The notes under the pieces were generated by a model. It did no database searches, had not been told where the DNA came from, and worked only from the letters and a program-made list of their open reading frames with translations. Of a DNA stretch of 23,904 bases, positions 7,150-14,224 are shown piece after piece. The stretch comes from DALYJJ01 sp031969915 (GTDB lineage Bacteria; Acidobacteriota; Terriglobia; Bryobacterales; Bryobacteraceae). The stretch lies in assembly GCA_031969915.1 (NCBI GenBank), contig DALYJJ010000099.1, forward strand, positions 1 through 23,904, in the 5' to 3' direction. Position numbers and translations under genes: made by a program. Positions within the stretch are counted from its first letter, which is position 1. The number at the start of each line of letters is the position of its first letter.

Positions 7150-8115
7150 TTACTGCACCTCCGGCGCGGCGGGCGTCTCCGCCGGCGCTTCAGGCACGAA
7201 GAGCACGCTCGGGCTCGGGCCGCGCGCATCGAGCAACCATGCGGGCGCCCCGGGCGGCCTTGGTCCCGATAACCACCAGACGCCGCCGGTGCTCACCGAG
7301 TCCAATGAGGCCGGCGCCAGAGCCAGCGCCGACGGCTCGGACAGGGCCCCGGTCGCGGGCTCGAAGAATCGAAGTGTGCTTCCCCAGACCAGGGCGACGC
7401 TCGATCCGTCGGGGGTGGCGGCAATCGAGGTGGGTGTTCCTCCCTCGCAGGCGGTGGTGAGGGGCAGCAAGCGCGCGCCGCTGCCGGCGTTCTGAATCTC
7501 AAAGAGGCGGCACGCGGCGTCGATCGCGAAGACCGAGCCGTGCCGCGTGATCCCGGAGAGGAGCGCGGGCGATCCCAACGAAGCGATGGCGATGGGATCG
7601 CGGCCTGGAGCGGTCCAGACGAGTGTGCCTCCGTTCTCGTTCGCCACCGAGACCAGGAGATCGAGCTGCCCGGTGACCGACACCGACGCAACCGTTCCGA
7701 ACGACGAAAGATCGAGAGCCTCCACGGCGGGCTCCGGCTGCACGCGCAGGAGGCGCAACTGGCCGGAAGCCGCTCTGCTCAACACAGCGGCTTCGCCGCC
7801 GGGCGCCCAAGCGGCCCGTTCGAAACCCTGGGCCTCGCCGGGTAGCGGTTCGAGCGAAGGCGCCTTCAAATCGCGGATTAGCGAGAGGCGGCCCTCGATG
7901 GACACCAGCGCCCGATCGCCGTGGGGCGATACCGACGCCCAATCCAAGCCGGAGAGAACCGGCGCGGCGAGGCGCGCTCCACCCGGCAGCCCTTGGACGG
8001 CCCGGATGGATCGCGTGCCGAGGTCGAACACGTAACCGGTGAGGGGCCCGCCGACGGTCTGCGAAGCGGCCGGGAGTGCGAGCGCCAGAGCGACGCAAAC
8101 GGCATGAACGCTCAT
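7150..8115 (-). CDS. Secreted beta-propeller-like protein of unknown function
   Basis: A protein of 321 residues from the ATG at 8115, which has GGGAGG about seven bases upstream and overlaps the preceding stop codon as ATGA. It begins with a signal peptide (MSVHAVCVALALALPAASQ). The rest alternates short beta strands with blade-like phrases such as GLDWASVSPHGDRALVSIEG, AAWAPGGEAAVLSRA, VASVSVTGQLDLLVSV and TSIAATPDGSSVALVWG. This pattern suggests a WD40/YVTN-like propeller, with no catalytic residues recognisable. The C-terminus is a Pro/Ala/Glu tail (PEAPAETPAAPEVQ). A more upstream ATG (8262) would lack a signal sequence and overlap the neighbour by about 150 bases. It is the middle gene of a three-gene exported-protein operon. 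Confidence 0.82.
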   Translation of the reverse strand: MSVHAVCVALALALPAASQTVGGPLTGYVFDLGTRSIRAVQGLPGGARLAAPVLSGLDWASVSPHGDRALVSIEGRLSLIRDLKAPSLEPLPGEAQGFERAAWAPGGEAAVLSRAASGQLRLLRVQPEPAVEALDLSSFGTVASVSVTGQLDLLVSVANENGGTLVWTAPGRDPIAIASLGSPALLSGITRHGSVFAIDAACRLFEIQNAGSGARLLPLTTACEGGTPTSIAATPDGSSVALVWGSTLRFFEPATGALSEPSALALAPASLDSVSTGGVWWLSGPRPPGAPAWLLDARGPSPSVLFVPEAPAETPAAPEVQ

Positions 8116-8717
8116 CGGGGTCCTCCCACCGTAACGGTTCCGGGGGTCACCGTGACCGTTGGCGTGGCCGGCGGAGCCGAGCCGCCCGTCCCGCCATTTC
8201 GGCGCGACAGCCAGATTCCTGTACCCGCTCCCGCGGCCGCCCCACCGATGAGCAGGTACCACTTCTTCTTTCCCTTACCGGGCGGGCGGATCGCCTCCGC
8301 CAGGTCCAGCACATTCGACTGCTGGATGGTGGCCTGGGCGACGAAGGGACCGAACCGCGCGGACACCTTGATCGCGAACCGGCCGGCCACCTCGTTGGGC
8401 GCAAAGCCGGCCGCCACGGCTTGTCCTTGCGTATTCGTGCGAACCGTTTTGCGGAGTTCCTTGTTGGGGAACAGGCCCGAAGCGCCGGTGGGCGGAAGCT
8501 CAAACGTCACCTCCGCGCCCTCGATGGGACGTTCATTCCGGTCCCGTACTTCCACGACCGGCGGTACCCCCTGCTTCAGGGGGATGAGATTCGTCGCGTT
8601 ACTTCCCTCCAGAACCAGGATGGTGAGATCCTTGGGGGGCGCCTGGGGGAGGCACGCCGGGGGCAGGATGAACAGCAGGCTCAGCAGGATCGCCGCTGGC
8701 CTCCGCACTGAGATCAT
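8112..8717 (-). CDS. Exported Ig-like (Big-1 type) protein with C-terminal membrane segment
   Basis: A protein of 201 residues from the ATG at 8717. The GTG at 8723 is equally possible, since CGGAGAA lies about eight bases before it. An N-terminal hydrophobic segment (SVRRPAAILLSLLFILPPACLPQ) acts as signal or anchor; its Cys is not in a canonical lipobox. An Ig-like domain of invasin/carboxypeptidase-regulatory type follows (VVEVRDRNERPIEGAEVTFEL, then TNTQGQAVAAGFAPNEVAGRF). After a Lys-rich stretch there is a second hydrophobic Gly/Ala segment (WYLLIGGAAAGAGTGIWLS) and a Gly/Thr/Pro/Val tail ending in GGPR. It is the first gene of the operon and overlaps the propeller gene by four bases. 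Confidence 0.82.
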   Translation of the reverse strand: MISVRRPAAILLSLLFILPPACLPQAPPKDLTILVLEGSNATNLIPLKQGVPPVVEVRDRNERPIEGAEVTFELPPTGASGLFPNKELRKTVRTNTQGQAVAAGFAPNEVAGRFAIKVSARFGPFVAQATIQQSNVLDLAEAIRPPGKGKKKWYLLIGGAAAGAGTGIWLSRRNGGTGGSAPPATPTVTVTPGTVTVGGPR

Positions 8718-8992
8718 GAGCACGACCGATTCTCCGTCTTGACCATGGCACTCCCCTGAGAGCCGGGCTCCGATCCGTCGAAGCGAGGGCATAAGTCCAA
8801 GCCTGCCAATGCTTCAGGCGGCGGTCGGCCTCACCTTCAGGCGCGAACGCGTCATGGCCATCATACTCCAACATCGGCCGAATCCGCCGATACCAGGAGG
8901 GTGCTTCCGGGGCGTTTCGCGTAGTCAGGCGTACGGAAAGCCCTTTAAGTCATATGAATGAGCTACCCAGTACAGATAGTACCCGCTGTCCT

Positions 8993-9021
8993 TTGACATT
9001 TGTCAGCGAACAACGGATACT
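8993..9021 (+). promoter_or_regulatory. Sigma-70 promoter of the UpxY-like gene, with palindrome over the -35
   Basis: A perfect -35 TTGACA (8993-8998) is separated by 17 bases from GATACT (9016-9021), which matches 4 of 6 of the -10 consensus. Transcription would start near 9028, leaving a leader of about 95 bases. An inverted repeat TGACA-TT-TGTCA (8994-9005) covers the -35 and could be an operator. Confidence 0.7.
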
Positions 9022-9039
9022 GTGAGCCGAAGCAATAAA

Positions 9040-9080
9040 AAGTCGCGGAACAGAGAAGTCGCTGTCTTAAGGAACTTCTC
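9040..9080 (+). promoter_or_regulatory. Structured 5' leader of the UpxY-like gene
   Basis: Within the untranslated leader, AAGTCGC occurs twice (9040-9046 and 9056-9062). GAGAAGT (9053-9059) pairs perfectly with ACTTCTC (9074-9080) around a 14-base loop. UpxY proteins in Bacteroides act on their own untranslated leaders, so this could be a pause or antitermination element. The repeats are seen; the function is inferred. Confidence 0.35.
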
Positions 9081-9122
9081 GTATCCGTCGATTAGGTAGG
9101 AAACGCAGAGTCGGAGGAGCGC

Positions 9123-9668
9123 TTGAGGAATTTCGACCAAGGTTCTTGGTACGCCGTTCACGTCCGCAGCCGGCATGAGAAGCTGGTGGCTTCCCTGCTC
9201 GAGGGCAAGGGGATGGAGGTCTTTCTCCCTCTGCACCGTTCCCAGCGGAACTGGTCTGACCGGGTGAAGGTAGTGGACCTGCCGCTGTTCCCCGGGTATG
9301 TGTTCGCCAGTTTCGAGCGCCCGCAACACCTTTCGGTTTTGAAATCGGCCGGCGTGATCCGTGTGATCGGGTTTGGCGACGAACTGACGCCGGTGGCGCC
9401 CGAAGAGTTGGGGGCCGTGGACCGTCTGGTGAGTTCAGGCCTGCTGATGCTGCCGTGGCCGCGATTGGCGGAAGGCGAGCGGATTTACCTGGAGCAAGGG
9501 CCGCTGCGAGGCTTGGAGGGCGTAGTCGCCAAGGTGAAGGGCGGCTTGCGGCTGGTGGTTTCGGTTTCGCTGTTGCAGCGCTCGGTGGCGGTGGAGATCG
9601 ACCGGGGTTGGGTGCGTCCCGTGTCTCACGTCGTGCCTGCGCTGCGATCGCTCGAAGCGCTGGCCTGA
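9123..9668 (+). CDS. UpxY/RfaH-like NusG-family transcription antiterminator
   Basis: A 181-residue specialised NusG paralogue that binds RNA polymerase and helps it transcribe long operons, typically for surface polysaccharides. The NusG N-terminal domain spans about 8-105 (SWYAVHVRSRHEKLVASLLEGK, VFLPLHRSQRNWSDR, LPLFPGYVFASF, GVIRVIGFGDELTPV). The C-terminal KOW domain spans about 125-165 (RIYLEQGPLRGLEGVVAKVKGGLRLVVSVSLLQRSVAVEID). The start is TTG at 9123, preceded by GGAGGAG at 9113-9119; no ATG is available before the conserved SWYAV block. Such genes usually head polysaccharide operons. Here the next gene is an ECF sigma factor, and the nearest polysaccharide gene is 4 kb away on the other strand, so it may act in trans. 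Confidence 0.92.
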   Translation: MRNFDQGSWYAVHVRSRHEKLVASLLEGKGMEVFLPLHRSQRNWSDRVKVVDLPLFPGYVFASFERPQHLSVLKSAGVIRVIGFGDELTPVAPEELGAVDRLVSSGLLMLPWPRLAEGERIYLEQGPLRGLEGVVAKVKGGLRLVVSVSLLQRSVAVEIDRGWVRPVSHVVPALRSLEALA

Positions 9669-9712
9669 GCGCCATCCGGCAGGAAAGCAACGGAGCCGGA
9701 CGGCCCTCGGAC

Positions 9713-9721
9713 TGCTACAAT
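9713..9721 (+). promoter_or_regulatory. Extended -10 promoter of the ECF sigma gene
   Basis: TGC-TACAAT combines the extended -10 TGn with 5 of 6 bases of the -10 box. The -35 region (about 9693-9698) is poor, as is usual for extended -10 promoters. Initiation seven or eight bases downstream falls at 9728-9729, exactly at the TTG start codon, which suggests a leaderless mRNA. Confidence 0.55.
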
Positions 9722-9728
9722 TCCTTCC

Positions 9729-10298
9729 TTGCGTACGCCGCCGGAGATCACGCGCCTGCTGGAAGCCTGGACCGGCGACGACCGCGCGGCGCTGGATGCG
9801 CTGATGCCGTGGGTTGTGGACGAGATGAAGCGAATCGCCTCCGCTTACCTGGCGCGCGAGTCCCCGTCGCACACACTGCAAACCACGGCGCTGGTCAACG
9901 AAGCCTATCTGCGCCTGGCGCGCATGCGCCCGGCCTCCTGGACCAGCCGCGCGCAGTTCTTTGCCCTGGCGGCGCAGATCATGCGTCACGTTCTGGTGGA
10001 CTACGCGCGGAGCCGCCTGGCGGCGCAACGGGGCGGGGCCGCCGTCCGCATTCCGATCCACGAGAATCTGGCCGGGACCACGAAGCCGGTGCTCGCGCTC
10101 GATGAAGCGCTTCAATCGCTGGAGAAGTTGGACCCAAGGAAGGCACGGATCGTGGAGATGCGAGTGTTCGGCGGTTTCAGCAACAGCGAGGTGGCCGCCG
10201 CGCTCACTCTCTCCGAGCGCACTGTGAACCGCGATTGGCAGTTCGCGAAAGCGTGGCTGGCACGCGAGCTTGGCTATGAGGCGCCGGACGCGGATTGA
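9729..10298 (+). CDS. ECF RNA polymerase sigma factor (Sig-70_X6 / TIGR02999-like)
   Basis: A protein of 189 residues that should redirect RNA polymerase to a small regulon. Sigma region 2 spans about 20-100, with the family phrases HTLQTTALVNEAYLRL and FFALAAQIMRHVLVDYAR followed by RSRLAAQRGG. Region 4 (about 125-178) has LDPRKARIVEMRVFGG and the helix-turn-helix SNSEVAAALTLSERTVNRDW. This pattern is that of the acidobacterial/planctomycete ECF type whose genes often neighbour Ser/Thr kinases. No anti-sigma factor adjoins it; the convergent kinase may be the regulatory partner. The start is TTG without a Shine-Dalgarno, consistent with a leaderless transcript. Its 3' end overlaps the kinase gene by 25 bases, tail to tail. 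Confidence 0.93.
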   Translation: MRTPPEITRLLEAWTGDDRAALDALMPWVVDEMKRIASAYLARESPSHTLQTTALVNEAYLRLARMRPASWTSRAQFFALAAQIMRHVLVDYARSRLAAQRGGAAVRIPIHENLAGTTKPVLALDEALQSLEKLDPRKARIVEMRVFGGFSNSEVAAALTLSERTVNRDWQFAKAWLARELGYEAPDAD

Positions 10299-13019
10299 GG
10301 TTTCGGCAGGGTGACCGCCGGGCGGGGAGCGGCGCGCAACTGTGCCACGAAGCCGGTGTACTCGGGTGTGCCGCGCACGGATTCGAGCAGCGGATCCAAG
10401 GTGAGCCACTCTACATCGGCCCAACCGTTCCGGCGCGATTCGTTGAGGGCCTCGGCTGCCCCCGCCGGGTCCGCGAGAACGGCCCGCGCCGCCGCCAGCG
10501 AGAGCCAAAGCTGCGCGTAGCTGCATTCGAAGGTCGCGGTGGACGTCCGGTTGCCGAGCTCGCGCAATTGGGCGGTGGCGCGATCGGCCACTNNNNNNNN
10601 NNCGATCCGAATCGCCGGCCAAGCCGTAGGCCGCGGCAAGGCCGGCGTCGATCCGCACCAGGATGCGCGGGCTTCCCACGATCCGCGGCGATTCCCGGAC
10701 CATGCGGCGCACGCGGCGAAAGTGTGGGAACGCTTCCGAAGCGCTCCCCGACCGCAGTTCGATCTCACCGAGCCCGCATGTGCTCAGAGCCTGAAAGGCC
10801 GTGGCGTAGATGTGCTGTTCTCCGTGCAGATCTTCGAGGGATTGATGATGGTGGGTTCGCGCCTCAGCCCAGCGACCCGCGCGGGCTTCCGTCATCGCCA
10901 GGAGGGACTTGGCCCCGACAAAGCGGAAAGTGAGCAGCGGGTGGTTTTCCAAGCCGGCGGCTTCGCGGAGAATGGCGCAGGCTTCGTCGTGCAGTCCCAG
11001 GAAGGCAGCCAAGGCTCCGGCGCCGAGCCAGGCGGCATGAAAGTACGGATCGATGCGGATGGCCTCCAGTAGGTGGCCGAGCGCCTCGGGCAGGCTCAGC
11101 CGCGCGTGCTCCGGCGCCATGTAGGCGACGCCCCCGAAGAAATAAGGAGCGTGCGCGAGGTCGGGCTGTAACTCCATCCCTTTCCGCCCCGCGTCGAACG
11201 CCCCGGCCGGATCGTCCCGGCGCAGGCGGATGTTGACCAGCCACGGGTAGGGTTCGCCCAATTCCGGATCGAGTTCAATCGCGCGCTCCAGGTAGCGCGA
11301 GGCCCGCGCGATGTCCTCGGGATCGGACGTGGCGATGAACTGAAGGATGTGGGAGGTCCCGAGTCCGCTGTAGGCGAGCGCATAGCCGGGGTCGAGTTCA
11401 ACCGCCTGTTCGAACTGCTCGATCGCCTGCTTGAGCGAGCCGCCTTCCATCCGGTACATTCGCTGGCGCCCGTTGGCGTAATGCTCGTAGGCCATGAGGC
11501 TGCGGGTTTCGGGCGGCAGGATCTTCTGGCGTTCCGTAGTGCCGAACGAGATGGAGAGGGCCTCGAGCAGCGCCGCGACGAGACGGTCCTGAAGCTCGAA
11601 CAGGTCGTCGATGCGGCCGTCCACCTTGGCGGCGGTAATATCGTCGCCGCTCGCGGCGCCGATCACCGAAGCCGTGACGCGGATGCGTTCGCCCATTTGC
11701 TGGAAGCTGCCGCGGACCACCCATCGCACGCCGAGTTCACGGCCCAAGGCCTCCGCCGCCGCCCGCTCATCGGCCTGGCTGGCGGTTCCGCCCAACCGGC
11801 GCATCACCGCGCCGCGGCTTGCCACCCGGACGGATTTTAAGCGGGCGAGGTCGGCGGACAAGGTCTCGGCGATACCCACGCTCAGCCAGTCGAGTTCCCG
11901 CGAGCCGCCGAGGTTGCGAAAATCCAGGACGGCGACGGCCGGGGCGGCATTCGGCGCGCGGTGTGCCGATATCGGGGCGCTGAGCGGAGCCCGGCGCAGA
12001 TCCTCGGCCAACTCTCCGGCGTGCGCATACCGGAGCGCGGGCTCCCGCGCCATGGCCCGTTCCACGACGGCGATCGCGTTTGCGGGGAGATGAGGGGCGC
12101 GGTCCTGCAACGGGCGGCAGCTTCCGGAGAGGATCGCCGGGACCAGGGCCGGGCCGCCGAACCGTCCGAACGGGGCCTCTCCGCAGGCCATCTCATAGAG
12201 CAGCACACCGAGGCTGTAGACATCGCTCCGCGACGTCGCTTCGGCTCCCGTCAGAAGCTCCGGTGCGGCATAGGAGAGGGTTCCCAGGAAGTGGTTCGGA
12301 CCCGTGATGTGCGTGCTTGCACCGTCGTCGGTGACGGCGCGCGCCAGGCCGAAGTCGATCACTTTCAGCCGGTCGCCCGCGCCGACCAGGACGTTCTCGG
12401 GTTTCATATCCCGATGCACGATCCGGCGCGCGTGGGCGTGTTCAAGCGCGGCCGCGCACTGCTGCGCGAAGTTGAACCAGGAGGCCCTATCGATCGCTTC
12501 CGCGAGCCGCGCCCGCAGCGACCGTCCCTCGACGTATTCCATGACGAGCCAGAGCGCTTCGCCGGTCTCACCGAGGTCGTGAAGCGTGGCGATGTTGGGG
12601 TGAGAGAGCGCGGCGGCCGAACGCGCCTCCCGCAGAAAACGGGCTCGCGCTTCGGCGGTCCTGGCCAGGGCCCCGTGAATCGTTTTGACGGCAACCCTGC
12701 GCCCGAGCCGGGTATCGAGAGCCAGGTGCACCACTCCCATGCCGCCCGCGCCGAGCCTGCGCTCCAGGCGGTAGGGGCCGAACATGCGGCCTTCCGCGGG
12801 CGGCGCCTCGTCTTCGCCCTGGAGGGCGGAGAACTCCTCCACGACCGGGCGCTGGAGCGTCGCGGTGGGCGCGGCTCCGTGGAGCAGGAGGGACTCGACC
12901 TCTCGCCGAAGGGCTTCGTCGCCGTCGCATGCCGCGTCCAGAAAGCCGCGCCTCTCGGCCTCCGGGAGTGCGATGGCTTGGTGAAAGATGAACTCGACCT
13001 TGTCCAGGTGTGGAGGCAT
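10274..13019 (-). CDS. Ser/Thr protein kinase with FlgO-like and TPR domains, interrupted by an assembly gap
   Basis: A cytoplasmic Hanks-type kinase. After an N-terminal segment typical of acidobacterial kinases (1-50), the kinase domain spans about 83-340: glycine loop GAGGMGVV 90-97, VAVK Lys112, HRD 202-204 with K206 and N209, DFG 222-224, APE 252-254. All catalytic residues are present. Next comes a FlgO/adenylate-cyclase-associated-like domain (about 365-480: VAVLDFRNLGG, WVVRGSFQQ), then TPR-type helical repeats from about 505. There is no membrane segment. Ten Ns at 10593-10602 shift the frame. Beyond the gap the protein continues in another minus-strand frame with the family-typical end WLTLDPLLESVRGTPEY and stops at 10274. 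The true gap length should be a multiple of three. A role as sensor for the convergent ECF sigma factor is inferred. Confidence 0.9.
10593..10602. other. Assembly gap (10 Ns) inside the kinase gene
   Basis: Ten consecutive N bases, a placeholder length. The kinase frame is intact on both sides but differs by one phase across the gap, so the apparent frameshift is an assembly artefact. From phase, the real missing length is a multiple of three. Confidence 0.97.
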
Positions 13020-13030
13020 GTGCCGAATCC

Positions 13031-13072
13031 CCGCGGGCCGCCACGCCCATTCTAGCTATAGCTAGCCCGCGG
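13031..13072. repeat. Nested inverted repeats between the efflux operon and the kinase gene
   Basis: CCGCGGG (13031-13037) and CCCGCGG (13066-13072) form outer arms. Between them lies a perfect 14-base palindrome, CTAGCTATAGCTAG (13052-13065), directly abutting the right arm. There is no T-run, so it is not a standard intrinsic terminator. It overlaps the possible kinase promoter and may be an operator or a 3' processing hairpin of the efflux mRNA. Confidence 0.45.
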
Positions 13073-13076
13073 TCAG
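13049..13076 (-). promoter_or_regulatory. Possible promoter of the kinase gene
   Basis: On the minus strand TAGAAT (13049-13054, 5 of 6 matches) lies 16 bases from CTGACC (13071-13076, 4 of 6). Transcription would start near 13042, about 23 bases before the kinase ATG. The -35 overlaps the stop region of the upstream permease gene. Confidence 0.35.
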
Positions 13077-14221
13077 TCGAGTGTCTTGTGGAAGCGGGCG
13101 GCGCTGAGGGCGAGGATGGCGACTCCGAATACGGCAAGGGCCAGAGTTTGAGGCCAGAGCACTTCGATCCCGGCGCCCTTAAGGAAGATGCCGCGGACGA
13201 TCTCCATCATGTAGCGCACGGGGTCGATGAAGGCGATCCACTGGGCGGGCTCGGGCATGTTGCGGATCGGAAACGCGAAACCGCTGAACATGAAGGCGGG
13301 AAGGAAGAAGAAGAACGAACCCATCATGGCCTGCTGCTGGGTATGGGAGATGGTGGACAGAAAGAGGCCGCTTCCGAGCGTGGTCATCAGGTACAGCACC
13401 ACGCAGAGCAGCAGGAAGAACGGGCTGCCGCGCAACGGAACCCGGAACACCAGCAGCGCCGCCGTGGTTACCAGAACCATGTTCAACAGGCCCACCAACG
13501 CGAAGGGAAGCGTTTTGCCGAGGATCAGTTCCAGCGGACGGATGGGCGTAACCATGAGCTGTTCCATGGTGCCGATCTCTTTCTCGCGGACGATGGCGAG
13601 GGCGGTGAGCATGAGGGTGACCAGCATGATGATGTTCACGAGCACGCCGGGGACGAAGTAATTCCGGCTCCGAAGTTCGGGATTGAACCAGGCGCGGGAA
13701 TCACTCCGGAGGTTGGGGGCGGCCATGGAGACGGGAGCGGGCCTGGCAGCGGTTCTCTCGCGCTGACGCTCTCTGAGCAGGTCCGACGAGAAGCGCTGCA
13801 CGATCGCGCCGGCGTAACCGGAGACGATGCTGGCGGAGTTGGAGTTGCTGCCGTCCACCAGGACCTGCACGGACATGGTGCGGCCGCGCTCCACGCCGGC
13901 GCCGAAGCCGGGAAGCACGTTCACCGCGGCGATCACATCGCTGCGATCGAGCAGGCGCTGGGTTTCGGCGGCGCTCGAAGGGAACTCGGCGACATCGAAG
14001 TAGCGCGAACCCTGGAAGCGGGAAAGCAACTCGCGGCTGTGAGGCGAGCGGTCGGCGTCGAACCAGGCGATGCGGGCGTGTTCCACGTCCAGGTTGACGG
14101 CGAAGCCGAAGATGATGGTCTGCATGAGCGGCGGAAAGACGAGGATGGCGCGCATGCGAGGCTCGCGCAGGGTCTGGCGGAACTCCTTCCGGACGATCTC
14201 GAGAACGCGTTGCCAGTTCAT
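13073..14221 (-). CDS. ABC-2 type efflux permease, YbhR-like
   Basis: A 382-residue membrane subunit of the drug/ion efflux ABC transporter. It has the ABC-2 layout: one N-terminal membrane helix after a basic start (LVFPPLMQTIIFGFAVNLDVEHA), a large periplasmic domain (about 50-215, with DRSPHSRELLSRFQGSRYF), then five helices. The segment NYFVPGVLVNIIMLVTLMLTALAIVREKEIGTMEQL and the following VTPIRPLELILGK are hallmark YbhS/YbhR motifs. The C-terminal half has FMFSGFAFPIRNMP and DPVRYMMEIVRGIFLKG. It is paralogous to the gene before it, from which it is separated by three bases. It is the last gene of the operon, and no clear intrinsic terminator follows. Confidence 0.93.
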   Translation of the reverse strand: MNWQRVLEIVRKEFRQTLREPRMRAILVFPPLMQTIIFGFAVNLDVEHARIAWFDADRSPHSRELLSRFQGSRYFDVAEFPSSAAETQRLLDRSDVIAAVNVLPGFGAGVERGRTMSVQVLVDGSNSNSASIVSGYAGAIVQRFSSDLLRERQRERTAARPAPVSMAAPNLRSDSRAWFNPELRSRNYFVPGVLVNIIMLVTLMLTALAIVREKEIGTMEQLMVTPIRPLELILGKTLPFALVGLLNMVLVTTAALLVFRVPLRGSPFFLLLCVVLYLMTTLGSGLFLSTISHTQQQAMMGSFFFFLPAFMFSGFAFPIRNMPEPAQWIAFIDPVRYMMEIVRGIFLKGAGIEVLWPQTLALAVFGVAILALSAARFHKTLD

Positions 14222-14224
14222 GGA

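Larger units (their letters stand above)
8724..9122. other. Intergenic region between divergent operons
   Basis: About 400 bases hold no convincing gene. A short minus-strand open frame (8599-8874) overlaps the Ig-like gene and has no family pattern. The right part holds the plus-strand promoter and leader of the antiterminator gene. For the minus-strand operon, TACTAT at about 8977-8982 and TATGAT at 8860-8865 resemble -10 boxes, but neither has a good -35 at proper spacing, so its promoter is unresolved. Confidence 0.5.

Noticed and set aside
8860..8865. TATGAT as the -10 of the exported-protein operon
   Set aside because: It is a good -10, but no acceptable -35 lies 16-18 bases upstream and it has no extended -10 TGn.
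8599..8874. Minus-strand open frame of 91 codons upstream of the Ig-like gene
   Set aside because: It overlaps the signal-peptide end of the Ig-like gene in another frame, has no family resemblance, and its second half is Pro/Ser/Arg shadow sequence.
9675..9700. Inverted repeat TCCGGC/GCCGGA after the UpxY-like gene as a terminator
   Set aside because: The arms are only six bases with a 14-base loop and no T-run; it could be chance in GC-rich DNA.
9435..10592. Continuation of the kinase frame past the Ns to 9435
   Set aside because: After the Ns this frame turns into Arg/Gln-rich sequence antisense to the ECF sigma and UpxY genes. The real C-terminus lies in another frame ending at 10274.
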